From positions 1 through 64,000 of the forward strand of contig MAAT01000021.1 of the NCBI GenBank assembly GCA_002162815.1: 64,000 nucleotides of DNA. Reading direction: 5' to 3'. Position 1 is the stretch's first letter. Every line of letters starts with the position of its first letter. The notes under the pieces were generated by a model. It was not told where the DNA came from. It saw nothing but the letters and a program-made list of their open reading frames with translations, and searched no databases. Both the position numbers and the translations under genes were made by a program. Below are positions 22,389-31,231 of this stretch, piece after piece. Origin of the DNA: Gammaproteobacteria bacterium 53_120_T64. GTDB lineage: Bacteria > Pseudomonadota > Gammaproteobacteria > Pseudomonadales > Porticoccaceae.

Positions 22389-23258
22389 CTAATTAACCAC
22401 CAGCATATCCGTCTTCATACTGCGCAAAATGCGCTCCGCGGTATTGCCCAATAACAGTGCCTTTAAACCCCTATTGGCGGCACTGCCAATCACCAGCAGA
22501 GCATCATCTTGCCGAGCCCGCTGGCTCAACACCTCTTCAACCCGTCCGGTAACAATAACAATGTCGGCCGGGTTAAGCCCCAAATGCGCCGCCAGCTGCT
22601 GGGTTTTTGTCTTGGCAATCGCCAAAGTATCGAGTAAAAAATCACCGCTTATGGGTGCATTAACAATACCGGCATAAACTAGGGCTGGGTCGGGCACCAC
22701 ACATAACACCATCAGAGGTACGCCCTCGACCTTGGCTAGAGCGGCGGCATGGTCGAGCACCCGAGCACTGAGTTGTCGGTGCTCCAAATTACTGTCTAGC
22801 GCATCAATGCCCGCGATCACCTGTTTGCAGGCCCGCCGATCTTTAACCATCGCCAGTACCGGGCAAGGGGTGTCGCGGAAAAGATGCCAGTCATCCGGCG
22901 TATGGATGAGTATCGAGAACATCGGGTCGTGGCTCGCCATCATAACAATCAGGCCCGAACCATAATGCTGGGCTCTTTCGACAATGGTGGTATGTACTCT
23001 TGTCGTCCATTCGACATGCAGGGGGTAGTTTTTCCCCGCACACAGCTTATCGAGGCGCCCGCGTTCAGCCGCAACGATCTCTACTTTCATCTGGCTAAAA
23101 TCCTCAAAGTTAAGATACTGACTCAACTCACCCAGCTGGTCGTGTACCGTTACCAGCACCTCAAGGCCCGTATGAAAGCCTGCGGCAAGTTTTTCAGCTT
23201 TATCGAGAACCGACTCGGCGTCTTGCCAATGGTTAATCACAGCAAGTATATTTTCCAT
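22389..23258 (-). CDS. Universal stress protein, tandem Usp domains (UspE-like)
   Basis: Two Usp domains in 289 residues: residues 1-~140 (MENILAVINHWQDAESVLDK) and ~150-289 (CKQVIAGIDALDSNLEHRQL ending LLLGNTAERILRSMKTDMLVV). The C-terminal ATP-type motif GNTAERIL is clear in the second domain only. The ATG at 23258 is chosen over 23270. It is divergent from a HemN-like gene with an FNR-type box in between; in pseudomonads, ANR controls several Usp genes under low oxygen. Confidence 0.9.
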   Translation of the reverse strand: MENILAVINHWQDAESVLDKAEKLAAGFHTGLEVLVTVHDQLGELSQYLNFEDFSQMKVEIVAAERGRLDKLCAGKNYPLHVEWTTRVHTTIVERAQHYGSGLIVMMASHDPMFSILIHTPDDWHLFRDTPCPVLAMVKDRRACKQVIAGIDALDSNLEHRQLSARVLDHAAALAKVEGVPLMVLCVVPDPALVYAGIVNAPISGDFLLDTLAIAKTKTQQLAAHLGLNPADIVIVTGRVEEVLSQRARQDDALLVIGSAANRGLKALLLGNTAERILRSMKTDMLVVN

Positions 23259-23390
23259 CGATGACTCCACTTATTCTCTCTTGGTAGTTCAACCCTGAAT
23301 ATTTATAGCAAGCCGTTAATGACAGATGGCCGAGCCAATCTCGACGGCAAGTAGTACATACAGAATAATATACGAACGGCGCAGAACTGC

Positions 23391-23404
23391 TTGATACAAA
23401 TCAT
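23391..23404. promoter_or_regulatory. FNR/ANR-type operator
   Basis: TTGAT-ACAA-ATCAT matches 9 of 10 fixed bases of the FNR/ANR consensus TTGATnnnnATCAA. It lies between the divergent usp and hemN-like genes and 1.3 kb from an fnr/anr homologue. If it acts at -41.5 toward the right, transcription would start near 23439, which favours the downstream start (23488) of the HemN-like gene. Confidence 0.7.
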
Positions 23405-23487
23405 ATACCTCGCCAGCAATGCCCTCTAGGGTTGACCCCTATCTTATTAACGGTAGGGATGCCAAAAATGGCCACCCGACATCCTTG

Positions 23488-24684
23488 ATGACAAACTTTA
23501 GCAACGCAAAAATGCAACGCCCCCTGACCACCGGTTTTAAATCATCGCTGTTCCCCCTCTATGAAACTCATAGTGACGCACCAGAAGCCGAGGTGTTTAA
23601 CACCCCTATGCCGAGTAGCATCGAGCCAATGGGCATCAATATTTACTGCCCCCGCCAGCGCGTCGATGACTACGAACACCTGATATGCCAGGAGGTGACG
23701 CTGCGGCGTACCCACTACAACCGTCATCAACCGGTCAGTTCAGTGTGGTGGCTAGGCAGCCCCTTGCAGCAGTTTTCTCCCGAGGCGATTACCGAACTTT
23801 GTTTCCGCCTCAGTAGCTATTTCAGCCACCAGCGGGAGGACTCTACGCGAGGCATGGAGGTAACGCCCATGGAGCTGAACCCTAACAATCTGGCACTGAT
23901 GAAGGGCTTAAACTTTAATGCGATAAAGATCAATATCGACGCCAGTGTTGCCAGCGGCGACCGCAGCCTCTCAAACATCGCAGCGGCGCTGCAAATACTT
24001 GCCGACTACCAGTCATTTAATCTTAGCTGTGTCATCAAGTTCAGCGAGCAAAGCCACGCCAATTTCATCGACCGCCTACTGAATTTACTGGAGGCCTCCC
24101 ACTGCACCCACATTGAAGTCTCAAATCAGCAGGGCGGGCCGGTCTCTATCGAAGAGCAACAAGCCTGTCAAAACCAACTCGCCCGTATCAACCAGCACTT
24201 TGCAGACGTTGCTTGGCGGGCCTGCGGCAATAACAGTTTCTTTGCCCCCTGCCACAGCGTGGGTAATTTGCAGAAAGAGCTTAAGCTGGAGGCAGGCCCC
24301 TGGGGCTACCTAGACACGCGCATATCTCTTTGGCTCGGCTTTGGTGTCGCGGCACTGAGTTTGAAGGCCGGTAACTATCAGTACAACACCCCTTCTAACG
24401 ATCATTATGTCGCTCTACTCAAGCGACAAAAGCCACCCATAAGCCGTCATTTTTACTTACCGAGCGATAAAAAAACCAATGTCAGAATCATTCAAGCACT
24501 GCTCTGCGGGCACGCGATTGAATCCTCTAATCCCCAATTGAGCCGACAGCTCAGCGCACTCCTTCCCGGTGAATGGGTAACGATTAGCGCCGATAAAATT
24601 GCGCTCAGCAAGGAGGGCGTTATTAATCTTTCGACTATCTGTAACAAGCTCTTCGCGCCCCTAGATCAATCGGAAAAAACTTAA
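23488..24684 (+). CDS. HemN-like (coproporphyrinogen III dehydrogenase-related) protein lacking the radical-SAM cysteines
   Basis: The fold resembles oxygen-independent coproporphyrinogen oxidase: a block matching the TIM-barrel (VTPMELNPNNLALMKGLNFN, then AALQILADYQSF), the late LGFGVAALSLKAGNYQYNT and a C-terminal RIIQALLCGHAIE. Where HemN has its CxxxCxxC Fe-S motif, this protein reads GINIYCPRQRVDDYEHLI, with one cysteine. It probably cannot bind the cluster and may be a regulatory or haem-binding relative. The frame opens at 23419; 23488 is chosen from the FNR-type box position. fnr/anr follows 72 bases downstream. Confidence 0.75.
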   Translation: MTNFSNAKMQRPLTTGFKSSLFPLYETHSDAPEAEVFNTPMPSSIEPMGINIYCPRQRVDDYEHLICQEVTLRRTHYNRHQPVSSVWWLGSPLQQFSPEAITELCFRLSSYFSHQREDSTRGMEVTPMELNPNNLALMKGLNFNAIKINIDASVASGDRSLSNIAAALQILADYQSFNLSCVIKFSEQSHANFIDRLLNLLEASHCTHIEVSNQQGGPVSIEEQQACQNQLARINQHFADVAWRACGNNSFFAPCHSVGNLQKELKLEAGPWGYLDTRISLWLGFGVAALSLKAGNYQYNTPSNDHYVALLKRQKPPISRHFYLPSDKKTNVRIIQALLCGHAIESSNPQLSRQLSALLPGEWVTISADKIALSKEGVINLSTICNKLFAPLDQSEKT

Positions 24685-24756
24685 CCATTGCGGCTGCATT
24701 TACGCAAAGACAAGAGATTACAATAGATGATTAAGCTAACTAACAGAGGGTTGATC

Positions 24757-25473
24757 ATGTCACAACAGTGCCCACACAGTGTCGACATCAATTGCCGAGA
24801 TTGCCGTATGAATGCGCTCTGCCTACCCATCGCCCTAGAGCTGGATGAAGTCGACCGCCTCAATGATATTGTCCAGCGCGGACGCCCCCTGCACAAAGAC
24901 CACTACGTCTACAACTGTGGCGATGAATTCCGCTCGGTGTATGCCGTGCGCAGTGGCGCGATTAAAACCTACAGCGTTAATGACCAGGGCCTTGAGCAAG
25001 TCACCGGGTTTTATCTACCCGGTGAGATCTTTGGTATGGACGGTATCGCCCACACCCACCACATCAGTTCGGCAGTTGCCCTAGAAACCGCCGCCATTTG
25101 CGAAATCCCCTTCGGGCACATGGAAGAGTTGAGTATGACCCTGCCATCGCTACAACGCCATTTTTTCAAATTAATGAGCAAGGAAATCACCAATGACCAA
25201 CAGCTGATTGCCCTGCTCAGTAAAAATAGTGCCGAAGAGCGTGTCGCCACCTTGCTACTGAGCATCTCCGCTCGCAACGCCAAGCGCAAGCTGTCAAATG
25301 TGCGATTTCGCCTGCCCATGTCGCGAGCAGATATCGGCAACTACCTCGGCCTAAGCGTCGAAACTGTTAGTCGGATTTTCACTCGACTGCAAAAACAAAG
25401 CATTCTTAATGTCGATAAAAAAGAAATTGAAATTCTGGATATTCCCGGCTTGCAACAATTGGCAAACACCTGA
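24757..25473 (+). CDS. anr: Oxygen-sensing transcription regulator FNR/ANR
   Basis: CRP/FNR-family activator with a [4Fe-4S] sensor. The cysteine pattern NCRDCRMNALC (C-x2-C-x5-C) plus a fourth cysteine in TAAICEIPF matches FNR. A cNMP-type beta-roll, a dimerisation helix (LSKNSAEERVATLLL) and a helix-turn-helix with SRADIGNYLGLSVETVSRI follow. The recognition helix E--SR contacts TTGAT sites. The ATG at 24757 has GAGGG 6 bases upstream; the frame extends to 24727 without support. Confidence 0.95.
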   Translation: MSQQCPHSVDINCRDCRMNALCLPIALELDEVDRLNDIVQRGRPLHKDHYVYNCGDEFRSVYAVRSGAIKTYSVNDQGLEQVTGFYLPGEIFGMDGIAHTHHISSAVALETAAICEIPFGHMEELSMTLPSLQRHFFKLMSKEITNDQQLIALLSKNSAEERVATLLLSISARNAKRKLSNVRFRLPMSRADIGNYLGLSVETVSRIFTRLQKQSILNVDKKEIEILDIPGLQQLANT

Positions 25474-25801
25474 TTATTAGCCTGTGCTTAATGAACTAGC
25501 AGGCTCTGAAACGGAACGGGGTTCTGCTCGAGTGCTGCGGAGTTTGTCTTGGTAGACCACTGCCTTCGGATGAAAAGGGTCTTAGTTTGGAAGGGGCTTA
25601 GTTTGAAATCCGCTGTGTCTTACCAGCCCTGTCTTTTAGACACACCCCCGATAGTTAACTACCACCTTAATATAGGGCAACACGACTTCAGTATCGAGAA
25701 ATTTGAGTGGGCACTCCTATCGCACCCTGGATCTCCAACCAAAGGGACGCGTCCCTTTGGTTCTCATCTGGATTCAACACCCTTTCAGTCGCGACTTACA
25801 C
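25474..25801. other. Intergenic stretch with a long perfect palindrome
   Basis: No supported gene. Its main feature is a 26-base perfect palindrome at 25737-25762 (AACCAAAGGGACG on the left half), listed separately. The plus-strand open frames here come from a poly-pyrimidine run that is the antisense of the small Lys-rich gene. Confidence 0.6.
25737..25762. repeat. 26-bp perfect palindrome
   Basis: Self-complementary, centred on ACGCGT: left half AACCAAAGGGACG. It can fold as a hairpin or cruciform. It is similar in style to REP-like elements, or could end transcription of anr or of the convergent Lys-rich gene, although no T-tract follows on either strand. Confidence 0.75.
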
Positions 25802-25906
25802 CTATATTTTATTCGCTTTCTTTTCCTTTTTTTCTTTACGTTTTTCTTTCATTGTTTTTTCAGGTTTCTTTTTGGTTGCTTTTTTTGAATCTTGGCCTTT
25901 TGACAT
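25802..25906 (-). CDS. Small lysine-rich protein (34 residues)
   Basis: ATG at 25906 begins MSKGQDSKKATKKKPEK and continues with alternating Lys/Glu to a TAG at 25802. About half the residues are Lys. AAGGAG lies 6-7 bases upstream of the ATG, an excellent ribosome site. I recall short Lys-rich proteins with MxKGQDxKKxTKKKP starts in other Proteobacteria, of unknown role; nucleic-acid or ribosome binding would be a guess. Confidence 0.7.
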   Translation of the reverse strand: MSKGQDSKKATKKKPEKTMKEKRKEKKEKKANKI

Positions 25907-26151
25907 GAAACTCTCCTTTTACTTTGTTGGTAATATATTAAACATCTACTCAGCAGACTGCTGTTAGAACATAACACCTCAAACACCGAAGAAGAAGTGC
26001 TGCGTCCGGGTGCTTTGACTTGATACTAGACCATTGCGCATCAGAGGGCATCAGGACATCCATTATAATAGCCAAAGGGCATTAAATCTGCCCTCCTTAC
26101 TGTAAGACCATCTCTCGTAGAACTGCCACCCTTGACCATACTGACGCAACA

Positions 26152-26430
26152 TCAAATACACTCTCGACGACGAGCACCATATGACCAAGGCCAGAAGCCA
26201 GCAAGCCTCACTGGAGGCGACCCCCGAAGTGGGTGATTTTGTGGCACGAACTGATCGAGATGAACCGTTGAGAAAAGATGTTCTTGGGTGATCTCGGCGC
26301 CGCGACATAAGTCGTATCCGTGGTGAAGTATCGTCGCCGGCATTCTACTAGCCCCTGTTAGATTGCGGGACTTTTTCAAGAGCCTGTTAAACTCTTTGGG
26401 GTAGCGCTTGTAACTGCGTCTCTGCCCCAT
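26152..26430 (-). pseudogene. Degenerate IS fragments (IS3-type OrfA start joined to an IS1182/IS5-type transposase start)
   Basis: The frame begins MGQRRSYKRYPKEF, the style of an IS3-family OrfA N-terminus. After a stretch resembling an IS end (CTCTTGAAAAAGTCCCGCA) it continues GAEITQEHLFSTVHLDQFVP, like the N-terminus of DUF772-type transposases. Neither transposase continues. These are nested remnants at the left edge of the accessory island. Confidence 0.55.
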
Positions 26431-26791
26431 GGGGATTCAACGTACTCTCAAAGGCCTCGGCCTGCAATAAGTGTTTAGACCCGTATTGTTGCTTTGCGGT
26501 GATCTCGGGCATGGTATTTTCCAACGCTGAAACATACGGATGATGCCAAAAGAAAACCCGATATTTTAGGGCTAGATGGCCGGACGCTGACTCAAGAGAA
26601 CACAAAATATCAGATTACAGATAGTCCACAATAGGCCCTGGTTATTCCAGTATTGACCAGGCCTTATAGCCATTACTTAGCTGCTATAATCCGACGATAC
26701 TAGCAAACAATTCTATGAAGAGAAAAAACAAACTTCGATATACCCTCATCGAGAGGCCCGCAGCTAGCGCTGCTAGTTTCAGGCCGGTAAC
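26431..26791. other. Intergenic stretch upstream of the kinase gene
   Basis: No supported gene. Minus-strand frames here look like further IS debris. The last ~100 bases are likely the promoter and leader region of the kinase gene, but no clear -35/-10 pair stands out. Confidence 0.4.
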
Positions 26792-28210
26792 ATGTCATTG
26801 AAGACCAACCCCGATAGCAGTGCAGAAACAGATGACACTCTAGTCACCAGCAAAGCGACTATCGTTCTCAAAGAGCGCTTCGTGCTCGAAGAAATGCTCG
26901 CCCGTGGCGGCATGGGCATGGTTTATAGGGCGCTCGATCTGCGCAAAGCCGAATACAAAGATCGCAAGCCCCACGTCGCCATAAAAATATTAAACGATGA
27001 ATGCAAAAGCCACCCCGACTTTTTTATGGCCCTGCAACGCGAGGCAAAAAAGGCGCAAAGCCTCGCCCACCCGAACATCGCAACGGTGTATGACTTTGAC
27101 GCCGATGGCGATACCGTCTTTATGACCATGGAATACCTCTCGGGCCAAACCCTGGATGTGTTTATTAAGGAGAACCCACCTTCACCGGCAAACTATCCGC
27201 AGCTGTTAAAAATAGTCGAGGACATGGGCCGGGGGCTCGCCTATGCCCATCAGAACCATATCGTGCACTGCGACTTTAAGCCCGGTAACGTTTTCATCAC
27301 CGACAAGGGCACTGTAAAAATTCTCGACTTTGGTATTTCCCGAATCGCCCGCCCAGCCGAGCAGCATGATCTCGACGCCACCATCTTCGACGCTGGCAAA
27401 TTCGGTGCCCTAACCCCCTCCTACGCCAGTTGCGAAATGCTTGAGGGCAGCGCACCCGACTTACGAGACGATATCTACGCCCTCGCCTGTATCACCTATG
27501 AGCTGCTGACCGGCCGCCATCCTTTTGGCAGAGAAAAAGCGACACTCGCCCGCCACAAGAAAATGCAGGCAGAGCCCATCAAGGGGATCAACAAAAGGTG
27601 CTGGAAAGGTATTCTGCGAGGTTTAGAGTTCAAGCGCCAGGCCCGCACCGCCAGTGTCGATCAATATCTTGACGATATAAAGCGTGAATCTATTTTTCTC
27701 GCTGCGTTAACGCCGTGGCGATTAGGCCTCGGGCTCACCTTTGGATTGATCATTGCTGGCCTTGCCTTCCTCGCGTTGATAGGCGCCCCATGGTTGATGG
27801 ACAAACCCAATGGCGCGACCAATAATGTCAGCCCAACGATGGTCAGAGAGAATAGTTTAAAAAGTGCTGCCGACCAGCAAAGTAGTAGAGCTCCTCTAAC
27901 AGCCCAAGAACAGGCAAAAATTGCTCGCCTTTTAGAAGTCGCCGAGATTCACTTCATCGTCGGCCGCATCATCGACCCACCGGGTAGCAATGCCTATGAG
28001 GCCTACCGACAAGTCCTAAGTATTGACCCCGGCGATCGACAGGCACAAACGGGTCTGGTTGCCATCGCCGACCACTACCAGCAATTAGCCCAAAAAAGCC
28101 TTAGCAATAACCAACGCGAAAAAAGCCAAGCCCTGATAACCCGCGGCCTAGAAATACAACCGTCCCACCCAGGTCTTAGGGCTTTACAACACCGAGCCGA
28201 CAATCGTTAA
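26792..28210 (+). CDS. Membrane-anchored Ser/Thr protein kinase with C-terminal TPR-like region
   Basis: 472 residues. The Hanks-type kinase domain covers ~28-300: Gly loop ARGGMGMVYRA, Lys65 in VAIKIL, catalytic Asp161 in HCDFKPGN (non-RD: Cys replaces Arg before Asp), DFG at 179-181 and a DDIYALACI APE-distal segment. One transmembrane helix at ~311-336 (LGLGLTFGLIIAGLAFLALI) is followed by a TPR-like extracytoplasmic part (AYRQVLSIDPGDRQAQTGL). It is intact, and the only intact kinase in the island. It probably controls the FHA and envelope proteins downstream, which is an inference from context. Confidence 0.9.
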   Translation: MSLKTNPDSSAETDDTLVTSKATIVLKERFVLEEMLARGGMGMVYRALDLRKAEYKDRKPHVAIKILNDECKSHPDFFMALQREAKKAQSLAHPNIATVYDFDADGDTVFMTMEYLSGQTLDVFIKENPPSPANYPQLLKIVEDMGRGLAYAHQNHIVHCDFKPGNVFITDKGTVKILDFGISRIARPAEQHDLDATIFDAGKFGALTPSYASCEMLEGSAPDLRDDIYALACITYELLTGRHPFGREKATLARHKKMQAEPIKGINKRCWKGILRGLEFKRQARTASVDQYLDDIKRESIFLAALTPWRLGLGLTFGLIIAGLAFLALIGAPWLMDKPNGATNNVSPTMVRENSLKSAADQQSSRAPLTAQEQAKIARLLEVAEIHFIVGRIIDPPGSNAYEAYRQVLSIDPGDRQAQTGLVAIADHYQQLAQKSLSNNQREKSQALITRGLEIQPSHPGLRALQHRADNR

Positions 28211-28750
28211 TGCCTCATCGCCTCAAGTCTTAATAGCCTCATAGCAGCGTTTCTTAAGCCCCTGCTGCCAAGCTACTGCCCTCCTAGCTAGAAGCAACAC
28301 ACCTCAAGGCTAGCTGCTAGCAAATTCGACGATGGCTGTTAATCACGCTCTAAGGTGTGTCCCCGATCAGTAATACCCACACGGCTTGGCCCTAGGCTTT
28401 ACAGGCGTATTAGGAATACCGAGCACTTGAATGGCCCCGTCGGCAGACTCTGTGTGCCACTAGCGCAGTGCACTAATTTAGTTTGTTTTTAGAACAAATT
28501 CCTGAACATGTTTCAACGCCCACTTTTTCGGCTCCGCACTGTGAAATCACCCTTCACACCCACCGACACGAAGCAAAGGATCATGTCTAGGCAATAGATA
28601 TTAGGTTATCACTTCGGCAAACCCAACCCCTTGCTCAACTACTCACAAAGGCATTAAACGCTGCCCTGTCATAGACCTCGACCCTAGAGGGCTCGCAAAA
28701 CGTGATTGCCATTACAGCCCTCCCTCGGCTGTAATATAAGCCAAGCCTTA
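28211..28750. other. Gene-poor stretch of 540 bases
   Basis: No coding frame with recognisable product. A perfect 9-bp inverted repeat (attacagcc 28711-28719 / ggctgtaat 28727-28735) lies just past the stop of the convergent hydrolase gene; it could stabilise transcript ends but lacks a T-tract. Confidence 0.4.
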
Positions 28751-29632
28751 TTATTGAGGCAGGACGAATACGCTGTCGTCGCCCTCACTAGGAGGGGCTT
28801 TTCCAGACTCGACAGCGCCACTCCAGGCCAATACCTGCGGCCACACCTGCGGCCAACAACAGCCGTGATCATATTCGGCCACCTCCAGCAATCGTGAGTT
28901 TCTTTGCTTTGAGGTAAAGGCTGTAACAAATTGTTTTAGGATATTTCCATCTTCTTCCCCGACCAGATGCAGCTGCTCAATAGCGGGATTCAAGGCTGTA
29001 CTTTTGACCGGGTTAATAGAGCCCGTTAAGGGCGTATAACCATGATATTCAGCCCAGGCATCAATATCCAAATTACCGGCAACAGTGACCACCGCCAGGG
29101 TCTCAGGAATACGTGCCGCCAATAATACGGCCAGCGTACCGCCCCCGCTATAACCGAAAATCGTCACGCCCGCTATCTGCTCCGCAGTAATTATTTGCGC
29201 CAATACCCCAGTCATACTCGCCACCACTGTTTCGGAATAGCGAGCCCCCGTCCACAAACTGGGGTGACACGATGGACTCGCGTAAAAACCGTGGTAACAG
29301 GGGCGACCGAGATACAAACTAGGCTGCTCATCCTTGGCCATCAGTTTCAGTACCAACGGCGCGCGCGATGTCGGGTCTTCGGCGATCACTGTGGAGCGAA
29401 GCCAGGGGCGGCCATCACCGGCTAAGTACACATGCAAAACCGATTTTCTGAGTGCCAGTGACGGGCGGTTGCGATAAATCTGGTGTTTGAAGCCCCGCGC
29501 CATCACCACATCGCCAACAAAGCCCAACTTAGCGGCCTGCCGATAGCTGCGCTCGCTGGGCGTTGAGCAGCCACTTAATACAAGGGCTATCAGGTAGAGC
29601 GTCGCGCAGAAAAAGATTGTCAGTGACCGCAC
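28751..29632 (-). CDS. Alpha/beta-hydrolase-like lipoprotein
   Basis: 293 residues with signal peptide and lipobox (LIALVLSGC, Cys at ~22), so it is likely an outer-membrane-anchored periplasmic protein. The nucleophile elbow GYSGGGTLA, a candidate acid in LVGEEDGN and the His in EYDHGCCWPQ fit an alpha/beta hydrolase (serine) fold. Substrate unknown. It sits on the minus strand between the kinase and the secreted paralogue family and may belong to neither. Confidence 0.8.
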   Translation of the reverse strand: MRSLTIFFCATLYLIALVLSGCSTPSERSYRQAAKLGFVGDVVMARGFKHQIYRNRPSLALRKSVLHVYLAGDGRPWLRSTVIAEDPTSRAPLVLKLMAKDEQPSLYLGRPCYHGFYASPSCHPSLWTGARYSETVVASMTGVLAQIITAEQIAGVTIFGYSGGGTLAVLLAARIPETLAVVTVAGNLDIDAWAEYHGYTPLTGSINPVKSTALNPAIEQLHLVGEEDGNILKQFVTAFTSKQRNSRLLEVAEYDHGCCWPQVWPQVLAWSGAVESGKAPPSEGDDSVFVLPQ

Positions 29633-30114
29633 TTTACCTCCCTATTATCGCAACCAACGCTAATCCGTAAGCAGCCCCATAGCCCTATTCATCGAGCATT
29701 AAGCCCTCGAGCCACTCGATTATTAAGCCACAAGCGCCAAGTTCACGCTCAATACCCAAGGCCAAAAACCCAGTGCGGGTAGAACATTGTCAGCAGTAAG
29801 ATATGGTACGTACGGAACTGATCCGTCCCAACAATACTGAACACCTCGTTAAGCGAGTAAAATTGCTAACTGAGGTGAACCATGACCAAGAAAGTACAAT
29901 CCCGGAGACTTCTACAGGGCGACAGAGAGTGCTGTCGTAAACTAAAAACAGCGCCTTCAACATTAGTTGAAGGTTTCATCCTGCACTTTTCGTTCGACTA
30001 CTGCGACGGACCCTGCAGATGTCGCTCTGCAGACATAATCAAACAGCACGTTGGTACTCTTACGCTACTAGCCGCGTTAGGGTGACCGACACTATGCGTC
30101 AGCCATGGAGCAGA
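29633..30114. other. Intergenic stretch with a possible IS3-like 67-codon remnant
   Basis: A 67-codon frame at 29882-30085 starts MTKKVQSRRLLQGDRE after a good ribosome site (GAGGT) and an imperfect hairpin (ACCTC ... GAGGT, 29843-29876). The start recalls IS3-type OrfA proteins, but the rest does not. I treat it as debris; otherwise nothing is recognised. Confidence 0.3.
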
Positions 30115-31065
30115 TTACCAACTGTGGAAGTCGCTCTTGGTCGCGGGCCTCTCCGTCAACTGATCAAAAGGTACCCGGACTGCCAGTTTTCTCACCAGCA
30201 AGACAGCACCATCCAGATAAGCCTCACCGTGCCAGTTGAGCTCGCTCATCGCGCGGCGCAGATTACCTAATAGACGAGCATCACTTAGCTCGGTCTCGTA
30301 ACGTAAGTCATGGCTCAACCCGGTACTGTGAATCCACTCATGGCTCCGGTACCCAGAGAACACCTCCGCCAGATAATGCTCCATTTGTGCCAACTCATCG
30401 GCACTGACATTGTCCAGTTTCAGACTGACCGCGTGAGCCGGTGGGCCGATGAAGGCTCTATCAACGGAGGCCATAAGCTCGTCTGAATCTTTCATATTTA
30501 CCGCTTCTAGCAGAGCGCTTAGCTGCGCACCCAGCGGTTGCGCCAATACCGATGCCTGATCGAGTAGCTTATTTTCACTGCAACGGCGGTCACAGTCCGG
30601 TCGCACCCGAAGCGGCGGGATCTGCCCCGCCAGACTGACCTGCCCCAATGACTTACCACTATTCACATCCAATAACTGGCCCCGTGCGCGTGGCTGCAGC
30701 TCGGTGCTATAGTCGCCGATCTGTTTACGCACTACCGATACTTCGATCAGTGCCAGGGTATCGATAGCACTTGAGCGGCCATTATGACGGGCAAGGTCGA
30801 TCCAAGCCTGCTTGTTTAGTCTCTTCCCCTGCAAATCGGCACTCTCAGCCAGCACACTGCGATCAAAGACACGATGGCCGGCACTGTTAAGTTGGCCGCT
30901 CACCTCATCGGCCACCCCCCGGCCCAATTTTTCAGCAGCCGGACTTAAGCGCCCCTGTGAATCGACTACCACCAGAATATTGCGGCCCGTGCCAGCACTC
31001 TGCATCCCAGAGCAGGCACTGAGTGACAGCACGATGAGAGAGGCACTAAAAAGACGAAAAAGCAT
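30115..31065 (-). CDS. Secreted lipoprotein, paralogue family A (FlgO/CsgG-like N-terminal half)
   Basis: 316 residues; signal peptide and lipobox (IVLSLSACSG). An alpha/beta N-terminal half (ILVVVDSQGRLSPAAEKLG, VADEVSGQLNSAGHRVFDR) resembles FlgO/CsgG-type periplasmic domains. The C-terminal ~80 residues (DELAQMEHYLAEVFSGYRSH, LRRAMSELNWHGEAYLDG) match the protein at 39264-40220 strongly, and both end in Ser-Trp. A third, broken copy lies at about 31922-32309. Likely a periplasmic component of the island system; function unknown. Confidence 0.8.
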   Translation of the reverse strand: MLFRLFSASLIVLSLSACSGMQSAGTGRNILVVVDSQGRLSPAAEKLGRGVADEVSGQLNSAGHRVFDRSVLAESADLQGKRLNKQAWIDLARHNGRSSAIDTLALIEVSVVRKQIGDYSTELQPRARGQLLDVNSGKSLGQVSLAGQIPPLRVRPDCDRRCSENKLLDQASVLAQPLGAQLSALLEAVNMKDSDELMASVDRAFIGPPAHAVSLKLDNVSADELAQMEHYLAEVFSGYRSHEWIHSTGLSHDLRYETELSDARLLGNLRRAMSELNWHGEAYLDGAVLLVRKLAVRVPFDQLTERPATKSDFHSW

Positions 31066-31231
31066 GGTACGATCCTTGTTTTTGATAGTTTCCTAACACT
31101 ATAAGTAAGGTTCAGGGCTGTTTTATAAAAAAATCTGTAGCCTGAGCACCATAGCAATAATTTTCTTTATAACCCTTCCATAGAAGCAGGGAAAGCCCCA
31201 ATCAGGATTAGCGACGGATCGTATCAGTAAG

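Noticed and set aside
25549-25967. Plus-strand frames rich in Phe/Ser/Leu
   Set aside because: They are the antisense of the Lys-rich gene and a pyrimidine run; composition explains them.
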